A stretch of DNA of 64,000 bases from Alphaproteobacteria bacterium (GCA_024742275.1 JANSYS010000009.1:97140-161139), one strand, 5' to 3'; counted from the first letter of the stretch, positions 27,912 through 38,016 are shown. A program made the numbers and translations. Notes: generated from the sequence alone by a model not told the origin.

Positions 27912-29669
27912 CTAGCCGAGGTCACCCAGCCGGTTGCCGACGATGTAGCCGAAAGTCATGCCCGGACCGAGCGTGATCCCGCCGCCCGGATAGTTGCCGC
28001 CCATGATCGAGGCGTTGTCGTTGCCGACGGCGTAGAGGCCGGGGATCGGCCGCCCGTCCGCGTTGAGGGCCTGGGCGTTGGCGTCGGTGCGGATGCCGGC
28101 GAAGGTGCCGAGATCGCCCACCACCACCTCGACCGCGTAGTAGGGCGGGGTGTCCAGCGGGTAAACGCACGGGTTCGGCTTGATCTCCGGGTCGCCCTGG
28201 AACCTGTTGTAGGCGGTGGACCCCTTGGCGAAGTCCGGATCCTCGCCGCCCGGTCCGAACGTGTTGAAGCGCGTTACCGTCGCCTCGAAGGTCGCCGGAT
28301 CGACGCCGATCTCCCGCGCCAGTTCGACGAGGGTGCGACCGCGTTTCAGGTAGCCCGAATGCAGATAGGGCGCGATCGGCAGCGGGAACGGCTTGGCGAA
28401 GCCTAGACCGTATTTGCGGATCGCACGATGGTCGATGATCAACCAGCCGCGCGCTTCGCCCGGCTCCCCGTCGCAAGCCTTCACCAGCGCCTGGACGAAG
28501 TCGTGGTAGGAGTTGCCCTCGTTCACGAAGCGCTTGCCATTCGGCGCAACGGCGATGACGCCCGGCTTGGCCCGGTCGATGAAATGCGGGAAGACGCCGA
28601 CCGATCCGTCCGGCCACGGCACCTTAGAGACCGGAACCCAGGCGGCGGCGTTCGGCAGGCTCTCGTCCAGCGACCCGCCGGCCGCTTCCGCCAGCCGCAG
28701 CCCGTCCCCGGTATTGCCAGGCGGGGCGGGCGAGTAGTGTTCGGCCCCGGTGGGCGCGTGGGGGAACAGGCGTTTGCGTCGGTCGAGATCCTGCGGAAAC
28801 CCGCCCGAGGCGAGGACGACGCCGCGTCGGGCGGCGACCGAAATCCGCTGGCCTTCCCGGTCGATCACCGCGCCTGTTACCGCGCCGGCCGCGTCGACGA
28901 TCAGTTCGACTGCCGGCGCCGATGTCCACAGCCGCACGCCGCGGTCGAAAGCGGATTTCGCCAGGCGGGCGGCCAACGCGTTGCCGTTGGTCAGCCGCAT
29001 CGAGCGGCCCTTGGTCGCGACATCGAAGACATGGCTGAGCAGACGCCTGGCGACGAAGGCGGCGGAGGTCAGCGACTTGGTCACGTTGAAGAAGTGCAGC
29101 AGTTCCTTGCCCGAGCCGATCATCATGCCGAGCACGGTAATTTCCTTGAGGGGCGGGCGCAGGCGATTGACCTCGTGGCCGAGGCGGCGGCCATCATACG
29201 GCGCGGCGCAGATCGAGCGGCCGCCATCGGTTCCGCCGGGGGCGAGCGGATGGTAGTCGGAGAAGGCGGTGCCGGTGATGAACCCGACCTCGGTCTCGCT
29301 CTCGAAGAAATCGACCATCTTGGGTCCATTTTCGAGGAAGGCGTCGACCCGCGCCGGATCGAAGTGATTGCCTGCCTCGTGCTGGAGATACGTCCGCGCC
29401 GCCTCGACGCTGTCCTGCACGCCCTCGCGGGCCGAGGGGCCGTTGCACGGGATCCAGAGCCAGCCGCCGGATCGGGCGGTGGTGCCGCCGAAGACCGGTT
29501 CCTTCTCTACGACGAGCACGTCGAGACCGCGATGGGCCGCGGTGACCGCCGCCGACAGCCCGCCGGCCCCGGACCCGACGACCAGGACGTCGACGGTTTC
29601 CGTGATGTCCGGACTCGTGGAGCCTGTTGGAGAAGGAGGAGCTGACTCGCGGGGAGACTCGGCGTCCAT
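27912..29669 (-). CDS. FAD-dependent oxidoreductase (fumarate reductase / ketosteroid dehydrogenase-like)
   Basis: 585 residues. A 26-residue disordered start leads to the FAD-binding Rossmann motif GSGAGGLSAAVTAA (32-45) and VVEKEPVFGGTTARSGG. The C-terminal FAD site is GGNYPGGGITLGPGMTFG. The layout is that of the flavoprotein group containing 3-ketosteroid-delta1-dehydrogenase and flavocytochrome c. No heme motif or Tat signal, so soluble. Substrate unknown. Convergent with the unknown gene 26715-27908 (three bases between stops). Confidence 0.87.
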   Translation of the reverse strand: MDAESPRESAPPSPTGSTSPDITETVDVLVVGSGAGGLSAAVTAAHRGLDVLVVEKEPVFGGTTARSGGWLWIPCNGPSAREGVQDSVEAARTYLQHEAGNHFDPARVDAFLENGPKMVDFFESETEVGFITGTAFSDYHPLAPGGTDGGRSICAAPYDGRRLGHEVNRLRPPLKEITVLGMMIGSGKELLHFFNVTKSLTSAAFVARRLLSHVFDVATKGRSMRLTNGNALAARLAKSAFDRGVRLWTSAPAVELIVDAAGAVTGAVIDREGQRISVAARRGVVLASGGFPQDLDRRKRLFPHAPTGAEHYSPAPPGNTGDGLRLAEAAGGSLDESLPNAAAWVPVSKVPWPDGSVGVFPHFIDRAKPGVIAVAPNGKRFVNEGNSYHDFVQALVKACDGEPGEARGWLIIDHRAIRKYGLGFAKPFPLPIAPYLHSGYLKRGRTLVELAREIGVDPATFEATVTRFNTFGPGGEDPDFAKGSTAYNRFQGDPEIKPNPCVYPLDTPPYYAVEVVVGDLGTFAGIRTDANAQALNADGRPIPGLYAVGNDNASIMGGNYPGGGITLGPGMTFGYIVGNRLGDLG

Positions 29670-29837
29670 GGCGTTTCCCTGTTCGGTCGTTCTGTTTTGT
29701 CGGCACTGAGAGTGCGACAGCGGCGGAAAGGCGGCAACCCGCCAAGACGCTGTCGGTCTCGGCGGGCACGGCGGATCGGTTCGGCCGCACGGGGGCCTTG
29801 CCTTGGCGCCGCCTTGCGATTAGGTTCCGCGCGTGCT

Positions 29838-29914
29838 GCACCCGTAGCTCAGCTGGATAGAGTGCTGCCCTCCGAAGGCAGAGGTCACAGGTTCGAATCC
29901 TGTCGGGTGCGCCA
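29838..29914 (+). tRNA. tRNA-Arg (anticodon CCG)
   Basis: 77 bases including the encoded CCA. Acceptor GCACCCG pairs with CGGGTGC; the anticodon loop CTCCGAA gives CCG, reading the CGG codon. T-arm GGTTCGAATCC is canonical. No integrase gene or repeated 3' end is seen beside it, so it does not look like an occupied attachment site. Confidence 0.97.
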
Positions 29915-30067
29915 ACTATCCCAACTCCGTCGTTGATCCTTGGCGCTGACGCGATTGGCGCCGAACCGCGTGGTGCCGACCGGGTCGCTTCGACCGGTTG
30001 GCGTCGATCGTTCGTTCGCGACAGGTGCCGTCATCGCTGCGTCGATGCTCGGAACGCGGTCGATGGG

Positions 30068-30871
30068 TTACCGGGATCCGCCGACGGTAGCGCCGAAGAC
30101 CGGCGCGCGCTTGCTGATGAACGCGTCCAGACCTTCCTGGGCGTCCGGTTCGACCGAAGAGGCGGCGATGCCGGCGCCCTCGCGCTCCATCTGGGTTTCG
30201 AAGGACGTATCGAAACTGTCGATCAACAGCCGCTTCGCCCGGCCGAAGGCACGGGTCGGTCCGGCGGCGAGTCTGCGGGCGGTCTCCTCGGCGCCGATCG
30301 TCACACCGTCGTCCGGCAGGGTGGCGGTCGCGATGCCCCATTCGACCGCTTCCGCGGCGGAGAGACGGCGGTTGGTCAGCGTCAGTTCCTGGGCGCGGCG
30401 CAGGCCGACGACCCGGGGCAGAAGGAAGGTCGATCCACCATCCGGCGACAGCCCGGCCGCCGTATACGCCATGGTGAAGGTCGCGCTCTCGGACGCGTAG
30501 ACCAGGTCGCCGAGCAGGGCCAGGGACAGGCCGGCTCCGGCGGCCGCTCCCTGGACAGCGACGACCAGAGGGGGGTCCATTCGGGCCAAGGTCGAACAGG
30601 CGGCGTGCAGATACCCGGTGGTCTCCTTGATCAGGGCGCCGACGCCGGGACCGGCCTGCTTGAAGGTCTTCAGATCGCCGCCGACGCAGAAGTTCTTGCC
30701 CGCCCCGGTCAGCAGAACCGCCCGCACCGCGGAGTCCGAATAGCAGCGCACGGCGGCGTGCAGCAGGTCCCGGGCTAGATCGGGCGTCAGAGAATTGCCG
30801 GCATCGGGGCGGTTGAGGGTGAGGCGGGCAAGGCCGTCCTCCAGCGAGAACGTGACGCAGTTGTCGGCCAT
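30068..30871 (-). CDS. Crotonase-family protein lacking both hydratase glutamates (PaaG-like isomerase?)
   Basis: 267 residues, crotonase fold. Aligned by eye with true enoyl-CoA hydratases, the first catalytic Glu position is Ser (AGAGLSLALLGD) and the second is Tyr (FTMAYTAAGLSPDGG). The SPDGGSTFLLPR motif supplies an Asp where PaaG-type isomerases have one. The CoA-binding loop GGDLKTF is intact. It is therefore more likely an isomerase or other crotonase activity than a hydratase; compare the intact hydratase at 8296-9072. Confidence 0.85.
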   Translation of the reverse strand: MADNCVTFSLEDGLARLTLNRPDAGNSLTPDLARDLLHAAVRCYSDSAVRAVLLTGAGKNFCVGGDLKTFKQAGPGVGALIKETTGYLHAACSTLARMDPPLVVAVQGAAAGAGLSLALLGDLVYASESATFTMAYTAAGLSPDGGSTFLLPRVVGLRRAQELTLTNRRLSAAEAVEWGIATATLPDDGVTIGAEETARRLAAGPTRAFGRAKRLLIDSFDTSFETQMEREGAGIAASSVEPDAQEGLDAFISKRAPVFGATVGGSR

Positions 30872-30980
30872 GGTTTCCTCCCGTCGGGCGATTGGTGTTT
30901 TGCCCAGAGTAGCGAGGTTGACGCCCGGGCCGTCAAACGGGATTTCGTGCGCCTCCGATGTTGCCGCGTCTATCCGGCTG

Positions 30981-31919
30981 TCAGACCAGCGCGAAGGCGA
31001 GATCGCTCGATGAAACGCCGATCAGCGTCACCGACGATCCGTCGGCGAAGGTCGCCACCGCGCCGGTCGGTCCGTCGGCGACGGAGGCGACGCTGCCGGA
31101 CAGCAGATCGCCGTCCGCAGCGGAGAAATCGGCAATGGTGTCGTGGCCGCTTCCGCCGATGAAGAGATCGCCGCCGCGCCCGCCGACCAGAATATCGTCT
31201 CCCGCGCCGCCCGACAGGGTGTCGCTCTCCTGACCGCCGAACAGAGTGTCGTTTCCGGCGCCGCCGATCAGCTGATCGCTGGCGCGGTTCCCATAGAGGA
31301 TGTCGTTGCCGTCTCCGCCGAGAAGACTGTCCGTGTCCTGCCCCCCGTATAGCGTGTCGTCGCCGCCACGGGCCCTCAGAACGTCGTTGCCCTGGTTTCC
31401 GTACAGGATATCGGGGCCTCCGTTGCCGACGACCTCCTGGACCCCAAGCCCCCCGGCCTGGACGACGGGGATCACGTCCTCCGTCACCGGGCCGTAGAAG
31501 CTTTCCAGGTTGGCGATGTCGTACTCCGTCGGTTCAGAAGCGCCGACCCCGATCCCAGGGTACATTACACTGTAGGAGGACGTGTGTCCGAGGCCCAGAA
31601 TATGGCCGATTTCATGGAGCACCAGCGTCGACACGAACTCGTCCGACAACTGTTCGATAGCGCTGACGTCCAGGACGATCTCACCCCACGAATAGGCGAT
31701 ACCCCAATACCCTTTCGGATAGCCGAGTCCGTCGGCATCGATCGTCATCGTATCGTCGTTGTTGGTCGCATGGGTCGAGAAGTCCACATTCGACACCCGC
31801 TCCCAGGTATCGATCGCGCTCCAGATGATTTCCTTCTGCCTGTCCGTGAAGTCATAGAGAAGTTCAACGTTCACAACGATTTGACCGTCTCCATTCCGGT
31901 CGTACCTTTGCACCGCCAT
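30981..31919 (-). CDS. Secreted RTX metalloprotease with matrixin-like domain
   Basis: 312 residues. The N-terminal half is a metzincin domain: zinc site HEIGHILGLGH (102-112) and Met-turn SVMYP (117-121). The C-terminal half (about 160-255) has calcium-binding RTX nonapeptides of the GGxGxDxLx type (GGDGNDILYG, GGAGNDTLFG and others), ending in a hydrophobic tail as used by type I secretion. There is no Sec signal. Start ATG with GGGAGG upstream. No ABC/MFP secretion genes are in the window, so the exporter must lie elsewhere. Likely an extracellular protease; substrate unknown. Confidence 0.87.
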   Translation of the reverse strand: MAVQRYDRNGDGQIVVNVELLYDFTDRQKEIIWSAIDTWERVSNVDFSTHATNNDDTMTIDADGLGYPKGYWGIAYSWGEIVLDVSAIEQLSDEFVSTLVLHEIGHILGLGHTSSYSVMYPGIGVGASEPTEYDIANLESFYGPVTEDVIPVVQAGGLGVQEVVGNGGPDILYGNQGNDVLRARGGDDTLYGGQDTDSLLGGDGNDILYGNRASDQLIGGAGNDTLFGGQESDTLSGGAGDDILVGGRGGDLFIGGSGHDTIADFSAADGDLLSGSVASVADGPTGAVATFADGSSVTLIGVSSSDLAFALV

Positions 31920-32004
31920 GATAGCCTCCCGCTGCAGACGGGCGCAGGAAGATGTGCCGCCCGAGACGGGAATATCGTACGGGTAATGGGTCTTTTTACG
32001 ATAG

Positions 32005-32020
32005 CCCTAGATTTCTAGGG
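32005..32020. promoter_or_regulatory. CCCTAG-ATTT-CTAGGG palindrome upstream of the RTX protease
   Basis: Perfect six-base arms, four-base loop, about 90 bases upstream of the protease start and 28 bases beyond the glutathione transferase stop. CTAG is rare in most bacterial genomes. It could be an operator for the protease or a terminator hairpin of the transferase gene, though no T tract is present. Confidence 0.3.
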
Positions 32021-32047
32021 GACTCTCGTTCGGCGGGATGGGGGTAG

Positions 32048-32716
32048 TCAGAAATCCAGATCGGCATAGTGTCCGACCGGGCGCAGGCCGGGCACCGCAT
32101 CGGCGAGAAGCGAGCGGAAAGCGGGTCGGGACTTGACCCGCGCATACCATTCCTTGGCCTCGGGCGCTTGGTCCCAGGGCACATCGCCGAGATAGTCGAT
32201 GCAGGAGAGATGGGCGGCGGCGGCCAGGTCGGCGAGCGAGAACTTGTCGCCGGCGAGCCAGGTCCGGCGCTCCGCCAGCCAGGCGATATAAGCGAGGTGG
32301 ATCTGCAGATTGGCGTGGCCCGCTCGGATCGCCTCGCTGGAAGGCTCGCCGATGCCGAGAAACCGCTTCATCACCTTCTCGCCGACCAGCAGTTCGGTGA
32401 CCTCGCGGTCGAATTTCCGGTCGAACCAAGCAACCAGCCGCCGGATTTCAGCCCGGTCGGCGATCGGACCCGGAAGCAGCGGAACCGTGCCGTCGCATTC
32501 CTCGAGATATTCGGCGATCGCCTGGGACCCGGCGACGGTGCTGCCGTCGTCCTCGACGAGGACAGGCACTTCTCCCGCGGGGTTGATCGCGAGGAACTCG
32601 TCGCGGCGTTCCCATACCGGTTCGGCACGGAGATGGACCTCCATGCGCTTCTCTCCCAGCACCAGACGGATCAGGCGGGATTGGGGAGACAGGGCGAGAT
32701 GATAGAGCGTGCGCAT
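32048..32716 (-). CDS. Glutathione S-transferase family protein
   Basis: 222 residues starting MRTLYHLALSPQSRLIRLVLGEK, with the thioredoxin-fold N-terminal domain (NPAGEVPVLVEDDG, cis-Pro before Val; then the GSH gamma-Glu site SQAIAEYLEE) and the all-helical C-terminal domain (FSLADLAAAAHLSCIDYLG). The start is chosen by family length; a long upstream open frame overlaps the mscS gene. It lies 64 bases after the MscS-type gene on the same strand and may share its transcript. Confidence 0.9.
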   Translation of the reverse strand: MRTLYHLALSPQSRLIRLVLGEKRMEVHLRAEPVWERRDEFLAINPAGEVPVLVEDDGSTVAGSQAIAEYLEECDGTVPLLPGPIADRAEIRRLVAWFDRKFDREVTELLVGEKVMKRFLGIGEPSSEAIRAGHANLQIHLAYIAWLAERRTWLAGDKFSLADLAAAAHLSCIDYLGDVPWDQAPEAKEWYARVKSRPAFRSLLADAVPGLRPVGHYADLDF

Positions 32717-32780
32717 GGTCCGGAGGAAACGCGGCGGGCGGAGAGAGTCTAGCAGGTTGGGTGACGAGGACGCTACAGCG

Positions 32781-35159
32781 CTAGCCGCGCCCGTTCTCGC
32801 TGCCGTTCCCGCTGCCGTTCCCGTCGTTAGACTCTGGCGGCGCGTCCGATCTCGGCGGATGCGGCGCCTGGGGCTCCGGGTCCACCTGGGGCGCGATCCG
32901 CCGGGCGGTCTCCTCCGCTTGCAGGGCGACATGGGCGGGTGGCGCCTTCCCGGCCGCATCCACGCCGAAATAGACCGTGGTGTGTGGGAACGGGATTTCG
33001 ATGTTCTCCGCGTCGAACCGCTTCTTGAGGCGCCGCAGGAACTCCCGCTTGACGCCCCACTGCTTGACTGGCGGGGTCTTGATGCGGCACCGGATGATCA
33101 CGGCGCTGTCGGCCAGTTCGTTCACACCCATGATCTCGATCGGCTCCAGGAACAGTGCCTTCCAGTCCGGATCCTCTTGCATCTCATCGGCGACCGACCT
33201 GATCACCTCGCTCACCCGATCCGTATCCTCCCGGTAGGCGACGCCCACATCGACCAGTGCGTAGGAGAAATCCTTGGTCAGGTTGATCACCGTGGTCACG
33301 TCGCCGAACGGGATCACATGGACGCAGCCTTCCACGTCGCGCAGGCGGATGGTGCGGATCGACATGTCCTCGACCACGCCGGTATGTCCGCCGGCGGTGA
33401 TGACGTCGCCGACCGCCACCGTATCCTCGATGAGTATGAACAGGCCGGTGATCACGTCGCGGACCAGCGCCTGGGAGCCGAAACCGATGGCGAGGCCGAC
33501 GACACCGGCACCGGCCAGCAACGGTGCGATGTTGATGCCGAGTTCGGAAAGGATGATGAGACCGCCGAAAACCACCAGCGCGACCAGGACGGCGCGGCGC
33601 AGCAATGGAAGGAGCGTCTTCGTCCGGCTGCTGGCCTCCCGCGGCGTTCCGTCGGCATTGGTTCCGGACAGCACGCGGGCGATGCCGCTCGCCGTCAATT
33701 CCCAGATCACGATGCAGACGATCAGAACCAGGATGATTGTTCCCGCGGATGTCAGGATCGACGCTCGGGTCTCGGGGTCGAGCGCGCCGATCACACCGGC
33801 GTTCCAGCCTTCCAGGATGGTGATGGCGGCCAGGATGAAGACGATGATGTCCACCGCCTTCTTGAGGGTCGGACGGTACAGGTCCGCACGTTTGCGGAGA
33901 CCGGGAAACCGTGCCTCCAATTCCTCGTCGACGGCGAACAGCCGGGTGAGCAGCTTGGTCGCCAGATGTTGGGCGGCCAGCGCCAGGGCGACCGCCACGA
34001 TGGAGATCGCCGTGGCTCGCACCATGTAGAGGAAGCCGTCCTGCGCGCCGGAGACGAAGATCCCGAAGCCGACCAGAATGTAGAGGCTGGCGAGCAGATT
34101 CCAGATATCGGCGAACCGCCGACGGACAACGCTGTTGCCGTCTCCCCGCAGGCCCTGGCGGACGGTCGGGCGAAGCTGGGTGACGAGAATGAGCAGCATG
34201 CCGGTCATGGCTGCGGCGGCGGCGATCTGCAGGGCGTGGGAACCCACGTCGCCGGCGCCCAGCGGGAGCGCCGTTTGGGAGATGACGTAGCCGACGACAC
34301 CGACCGCCGTGATGCGCATGACCCAGAGATACAGGTAGGCGGCCATCTCGTCGCCAAGCCGCATCGGCCGGAGATGCGGGGCGTAGGGCGCCAGAAGCAG
34401 TCTGGCGAGAACCCCGACACCCGTATGAATGGCGATCGCCTGGATCACCACGATGGCGATCTCTTCGGCTTGGGGGCTACGGGGCACGACCATCAGGGCC
34501 GCCCAGCCGGCGCCGAGGACCGCGGCTACGGTGAAGCCCTCCAGGATGGTTCGAAAGGTCGCCGCGAACACCCGCGCCTGCACCGACGAGGCGTCGGCGT
34601 CGCGCAGCCTGCGGATGGTGCCGCCGAGGGCCAGTCCGGTCAGCCAACGCGCAATCAACGCCACCAGGATGGGAAAGCCCAGGCCGACGGTGGCGATCTC
34701 GATCCAGAACTGCCGCCGCGACTCGACATTGACCTGAGCCTCGAGCCACTTCGGCAGGTCGCGGATGGCGGTTGCCGCGTCCCAGACCTGGGAGAACACC
34801 AGCTGAACACGCTCGCTGTGATCGACCATGGCCTCGGAAATCTGGTCGCCAAGCGAATGGGTGTTGGTCCGATCCCGTTCGGCAAGCGAGCTGCCGGACG
34901 CGCCCTCCGGATCCGATTCCTGAGCCTGAAGCAGCGTCCGCAGATCTGTGAGGAGTTGCTCCCGGCGCTCCGGATCTTCGATTGTCTCGATGAGCCGCTG
35001 GAGATCGGCCGGCGTGGACCCTTCCGTGGTCGTGGCGTTGCCGGCCGACGAATCTGTGCCGGACGGCGCGATCTGCGCCGAGGCCGGAGCGGTGAGCGTG
35101 AGGGAAGCGGCGAGAACGAAGCAGGCGAGTAGGAGGCGCATGGGGAAACCGGCGGTCAT
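32781..35159 (-). CDS. Large MscS-family mechanosensitive channel
   Basis: 792 residues. A Sec signal peptide (core LLLACFVLAASLTLTA, cleavage after ASA) precedes an acidic periplasmic region, and about nine to eleven TM helices follow. The MscS pore helix and beta domain lie at about residues 545-710: LLAGAGVVGLAIGFGSQALVRDVITGLFI, then FGDVTTVINLTKD. The C-terminus is a disordered Gly/Asn/Pro tail. The architecture resembles YbiO/MscM-type channels. ATG at 35159 and another at 35141 are both possible starts; a GTG also exists upstream. Protects against hypo-osmotic shock, by family knowledge. Confidence 0.88.
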   Translation of the reverse strand: MTAGFPMRLLLACFVLAASLTLTAPASAQIAPSGTDSSAGNATTTEGSTPADLQRLIETIEDPERREQLLTDLRTLLQAQESDPEGASGSSLAERDRTNTHSLGDQISEAMVDHSERVQLVFSQVWDAATAIRDLPKWLEAQVNVESRRQFWIEIATVGLGFPILVALIARWLTGLALGGTIRRLRDADASSVQARVFAATFRTILEGFTVAAVLGAGWAALMVVPRSPQAEEIAIVVIQAIAIHTGVGVLARLLLAPYAPHLRPMRLGDEMAAYLYLWVMRITAVGVVGYVISQTALPLGAGDVGSHALQIAAAAAMTGMLLILVTQLRPTVRQGLRGDGNSVVRRRFADIWNLLASLYILVGFGIFVSGAQDGFLYMVRATAISIVAVALALAAQHLATKLLTRLFAVDEELEARFPGLRKRADLYRPTLKKAVDIIVFILAAITILEGWNAGVIGALDPETRASILTSAGTIILVLIVCIVIWELTASGIARVLSGTNADGTPREASSRTKTLLPLLRRAVLVALVVFGGLIILSELGINIAPLLAGAGVVGLAIGFGSQALVRDVITGLFILIEDTVAVGDVITAGGHTGVVEDMSIRTIRLRDVEGCVHVIPFGDVTTVINLTKDFSYALVDVGVAYREDTDRVSEVIRSVADEMQEDPDWKALFLEPIEIMGVNELADSAVIIRCRIKTPPVKQWGVKREFLRRLKKRFDAENIEIPFPHTTVYFGVDAAGKAPPAHVALQAEETARRIAPQVDPEPQAPHPPRSDAPPESNDGNGSGNGSENGRG

Positions 35160-35225
35160 CAGAGTGCCCACATAGACTAATGTTCGCTGCCTCAGGTCAA
35201 CCTCTCACGCCGGTGCAAGCATCGC

Positions 35226-36575
35226 TTACCAATGCGCCGGCGACGATCGCAGGTTGGTCGCCGGCCTGTCGTAGCGCATCGGGCAGCCTTCGATCGCAAT
35301 TGCTGGCTTTAGGCGTAGGGCCGGACCGCGACCCGTGATCTCCGGTTCCGCCAGGAAGTCCGCATCGGTGCGCGGCGCCGGCGGCTCGTCCACCTGCGCC
35401 GGTCCGTTGTCGGTCACCAGTTTGGCGGTGCGGGCCAGGGAGGCGCGGGCGCGCAGAACCCGCCCGCTCGACCGCCGCTCGGCGATGCCGCGCAGAGCCG
35501 CGATCGCCAACAGATAGCCGGTCGCATGATCCAGCGCCTGGACCGGCAACGGCACCGGCTTGTCGGCACCGTGCGACATCATTCCGGCATGGGCGATGCC
35601 GCTGGACATCTGCACCAGGCTGTCGAAGGCGCGGCGCGTCGCCCACGGGCCGCTCCAGCCATAGGCATCGAGCGAGATGTCGATCAGCGCCGGGTTCAGC
35701 GTCCGCCGCCGCTCGATCCCGAAGCCGATCCGCTCCAGCGCGTCGCTGCGGTAGCCGTGAATGAACAGGTCGGCCTCCGACATCAGTCGGGCGAAGGTTT
35801 CCCGGTCCATGTCCGTGGTCAGGTCGAGCCCCGTGCAGCGCTTGCCGAGCGTCATGTCCGGCTCCAGCAGCGGCTCGTCCCACCACGGTGGGTCGACGCG
35901 GAGCACATCGGCACCGAACCCGGCGAGGAACCGCCCGGCGGCGGGGCCCGCGAGGACGCGGGTACAGTCAAGGATCTTCAGGCCGGCGAGTGGCCGGGCC
36001 GGATCCATGTCACGGCCGTCCGGCGTGCCATCGGTCCAGTCCATGTGGATCAGCGGCTCGGCGGCTACCGCCCGACCCTGAGGGTGATCCCGCCATGCCT
36101 CGATCGACCGCATCTCGGCGGCGCAACCGTTCTCGGCCACGACGGCGTCCTCCAGCGCCCGCGCGTCCCACCGGGCGACGGCCGGGGCCATGGTCTCTCG
36201 GTCGTCATGGGCGCCGAGTACGCGTTGGGCGGCGGCACGATGGTGCGGCGCGTTGGTGTGGAGCCGGATCCAGCCGTCCTTCGTCGGATAGTCGCCGGCG
36301 ATGGAGTCCCAGATGCCCGGGATTTCCCAGCCCATGGCCTGGAAGGCGAGGTCGTACCAGAACGAGGCCTGGCGCCGGTCCACGATCACCGAGGGCACGG
36401 CGCCGGACGCTTGACCGATCAGTCTTGCGACCTCGGACGCGGCGGCGCCCATGGTCGCCGTGGCGAGATCGGTTACGGCGAAGACGGAGGGCAGGTCGCC
36501 GCTGCCGGTGACGGTGAAGGATGCGGGGTCGGCGTCGTCGAGCGTGTCGGCGATGTGTCGAAGATATCCGATCAT
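35226..36575 (-). CDS. CoA-transferase family III (CaiB/BaiF) protein
   Basis: 449 residues. The CaiB/BaiF core is visible in the C-terminal two thirds: PLAGLKILDCTRVLAGPAAGRFLAGFGADVLRV, then RCTGLDLT and a transferase segment ending in MRYDRPA. The catalytic Asp normally found in this family is not clearly assignable by eye. The start is 4 bases after the stop of the ScfR-type regulator, so the two are one operon. This suggests a role in acyl-CoA or short-chain acid metabolism. Confidence 0.85.
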   Translation of the reverse strand: MIGYLRHIADTLDDADPASFTVTGSGDLPSVFAVTDLATATMGAAASEVARLIGQASGAVPSVIVDRRQASFWYDLAFQAMGWEIPGIWDSIAGDYPTKDGWIRLHTNAPHHRAAAQRVLGAHDDRETMAPAVARWDARALEDAVVAENGCAAEMRSIEAWRDHPQGRAVAAEPLIHMDWTDGTPDGRDMDPARPLAGLKILDCTRVLAGPAAGRFLAGFGADVLRVDPPWWDEPLLEPDMTLGKRCTGLDLTTDMDRETFARLMSEADLFIHGYRSDALERIGFGIERRRTLNPALIDISLDAYGWSGPWATRRAFDSLVQMSSGIAHAGMMSHGADKPVPLPVQALDHATGYLLAIAALRGIAERRSSGRVLRARASLARTAKLVTDNGPAQVDEPPAPRTDADFLAEPEITGRGPALRLKPAIAIEGCPMRYDRPATNLRSSPAHW

Positions 36576-36579
36576 GTCG

Positions 36580-38016
36580 CTACCTTGCGAAGTCGAAAGG
36601 CTGGGTCCGGCGCATGCTGTCATCGATGCGCAGGCGGTGGTTGACGGGCGGATGGGCGCGCTGGGTGCAGTCCAGGCGCTCGCAGACCCGGCAGCTTACC
36701 CCGGCGGGCGTCGCCTCCGGCGTGCGGCGGCCGTCATGGGCGTCGGCGTAGACGAGGTGCCGGGCCTCCTTCCATTCGCAGCCGAGGGCGACCGCGTACC
36801 GCGGCTGCAGCGGGTCTCGGCCGCCGCCGCTGACGTCGAGGGTGCGCGCCAGCAGGAAGAGTGTGGTGCCGTCGGGCAGGGCTGCGACCTGAGTCTGGAT
36901 CTGACCCGGAGTACGGAATGCGTCGTGTACGGTGAGCCGCGGGCAGGTCCCGCCGAACCGGGCGAAATGATAGCCGCCGCCGGACAGACGCTTCGAGATG
37001 TTGCCCGCGTTGTCGACCCGCAGGAAGAAGAAGGGCACGCCGCGGGCCCCCGGTCGCTGCAGGGTCGTCAGCCGGTGGCAGACCTGCTCGACGCTGGCGC
37101 CGAAGCGTCGGCGCAGCAGTTCCACATCGTAGCGCGACGCCTGCGCGGCTTTCAGGAACTCCGCATAGGGCATCATCAGCGCGCCGGCGAAATAGGCGGC
37201 GAGCGTTGCTCTGAGCAGGCCGTTCGCCTCCTCCCCGGAGAGTCGGGCGCGCCGGACCAATTCGTCCAACAGCTCCCTCTCGGTAATAAGAGCGAACTGG
37301 ACGGCGAGGTTGAAGACGCGCCCCGAGCCCAGCAGCGTCTCCGAGATCAGGATGCGGCGGCGATGATGGTCCCACCGGCGCAGCGTGTCGCCCATGACCT
37401 CCACCGGCATCACCCGCACGCCGATCCCGTGCGTCCTCTCGATATGATCGCGCAAACCGGCGAAAAGGGCGTCGCGATCGAGGGATGCGCCGGCCCAGAG
37501 TTCCTCGGCCAGTCGCTCCAGCGGGTCAAAATGGTTGTGCTCGCCCTGGAGGAAGTCTCTGACCTCTTCGATCGGCGCGACCGTCATCGCCAACTCGAAC
37601 CCGCCGTCGCCCCCCTGCCTATGGGCCAGCGCTTGAGCGGTCTCCCAGAGTTGCCGATAGGCGTGATAGAGGCTGAGCACGCCCTGGGCGGCGGCGGGGG
37701 CGGCGCTGACCAACTCGCGGATTTCGCGGTCGGAGACGCGCTGACCCTCGAACAACGTGTCGCCGAAGACCTCGGACAGGCCGGCGGCGAGGCGCTGGTC
37801 GTCGTCCTCGGCGAATTCCTTGAGGTCGATCTCGAAAGCCTGGCCGAGCTTGAACAGCAGCTGGACGGTAACCGGCCGCTGATTATGTTCGATCAGATTC
37901 AGATAACTGGGAGAGATGCCGATCTGCGCCGCCATCTCGGTCTGGCTCAGGCCGGTGTCCATTCTGAAGCGCCTGACCTTGTGGCCCAGCATCGCTTTTC
38001 GATCGAGGCTGTCCAT
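36580..38016 (-). CDS. XRE-type short-chain fatty acid regulator (ScfR/RamB-like)
   Basis: 478 residues. HTH_XRE domain at about 12-66 ([21 protein letters not shown]), a central DUF955/IrrE-peptidase-like segment (no intact HExxH seen), and a C-terminal domain ending in a cysteine cluster CRVCERLDC that may bind metal. RamB in actinobacteria and ScfR-type proteins in alphaproteobacteria control acetate or propionate genes such as aceA. It is divergent from isocitrate lyase over a 224-base region with repeated operator-like motifs, and co-transcribed with a CoA-transferase. Confidence 0.87.
   Translation of the reverse strand: MDSLDRKAMLGHKVRRFRMDTGLSQTEMAAQIGISPSYLNLIEHNQRPVTVQLLFKLGQAFEIDLKEFAEDDDQRLAAGLSEVFGDTLFEGQRVSDREIRELVSAAPAAAQGVLSLYHAYRQLWETAQALAHRQGGDGGFELAMTVAPIEEVRDFLQGEHNHFDPLERLAEELWAGASLDRDALFAGLRDHIERTHGIGVRVMPVEVMGDTLRRWDHHRRRILISETLLGSGRVFNLAVQFALITERELLDELVRRARLSGEEANGLLRATLAAYFAGALMMPYAEFLKAAQASRYDVELLRRRFGASVEQVCHRLTTLQRPGARGVPFFFLRVDNAGNISKRLSGGGYHFARFGGTCPRLTVHDAFRTPGQIQTQVAALPDGTTLFLLARTLDVSGGGRDPLQPRYAVALGCEWKEARHLVYADAHDGRRTPEATPAGVSCRVCERLDCTQRAHPPVNHRLRIDDSMRRTQPFDFAR

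Noticed and set aside
29838..29914. tRNA-Arg as an island attachment site
   Set aside because: No integrase, no repeated 3' end and no composition shift beside it.
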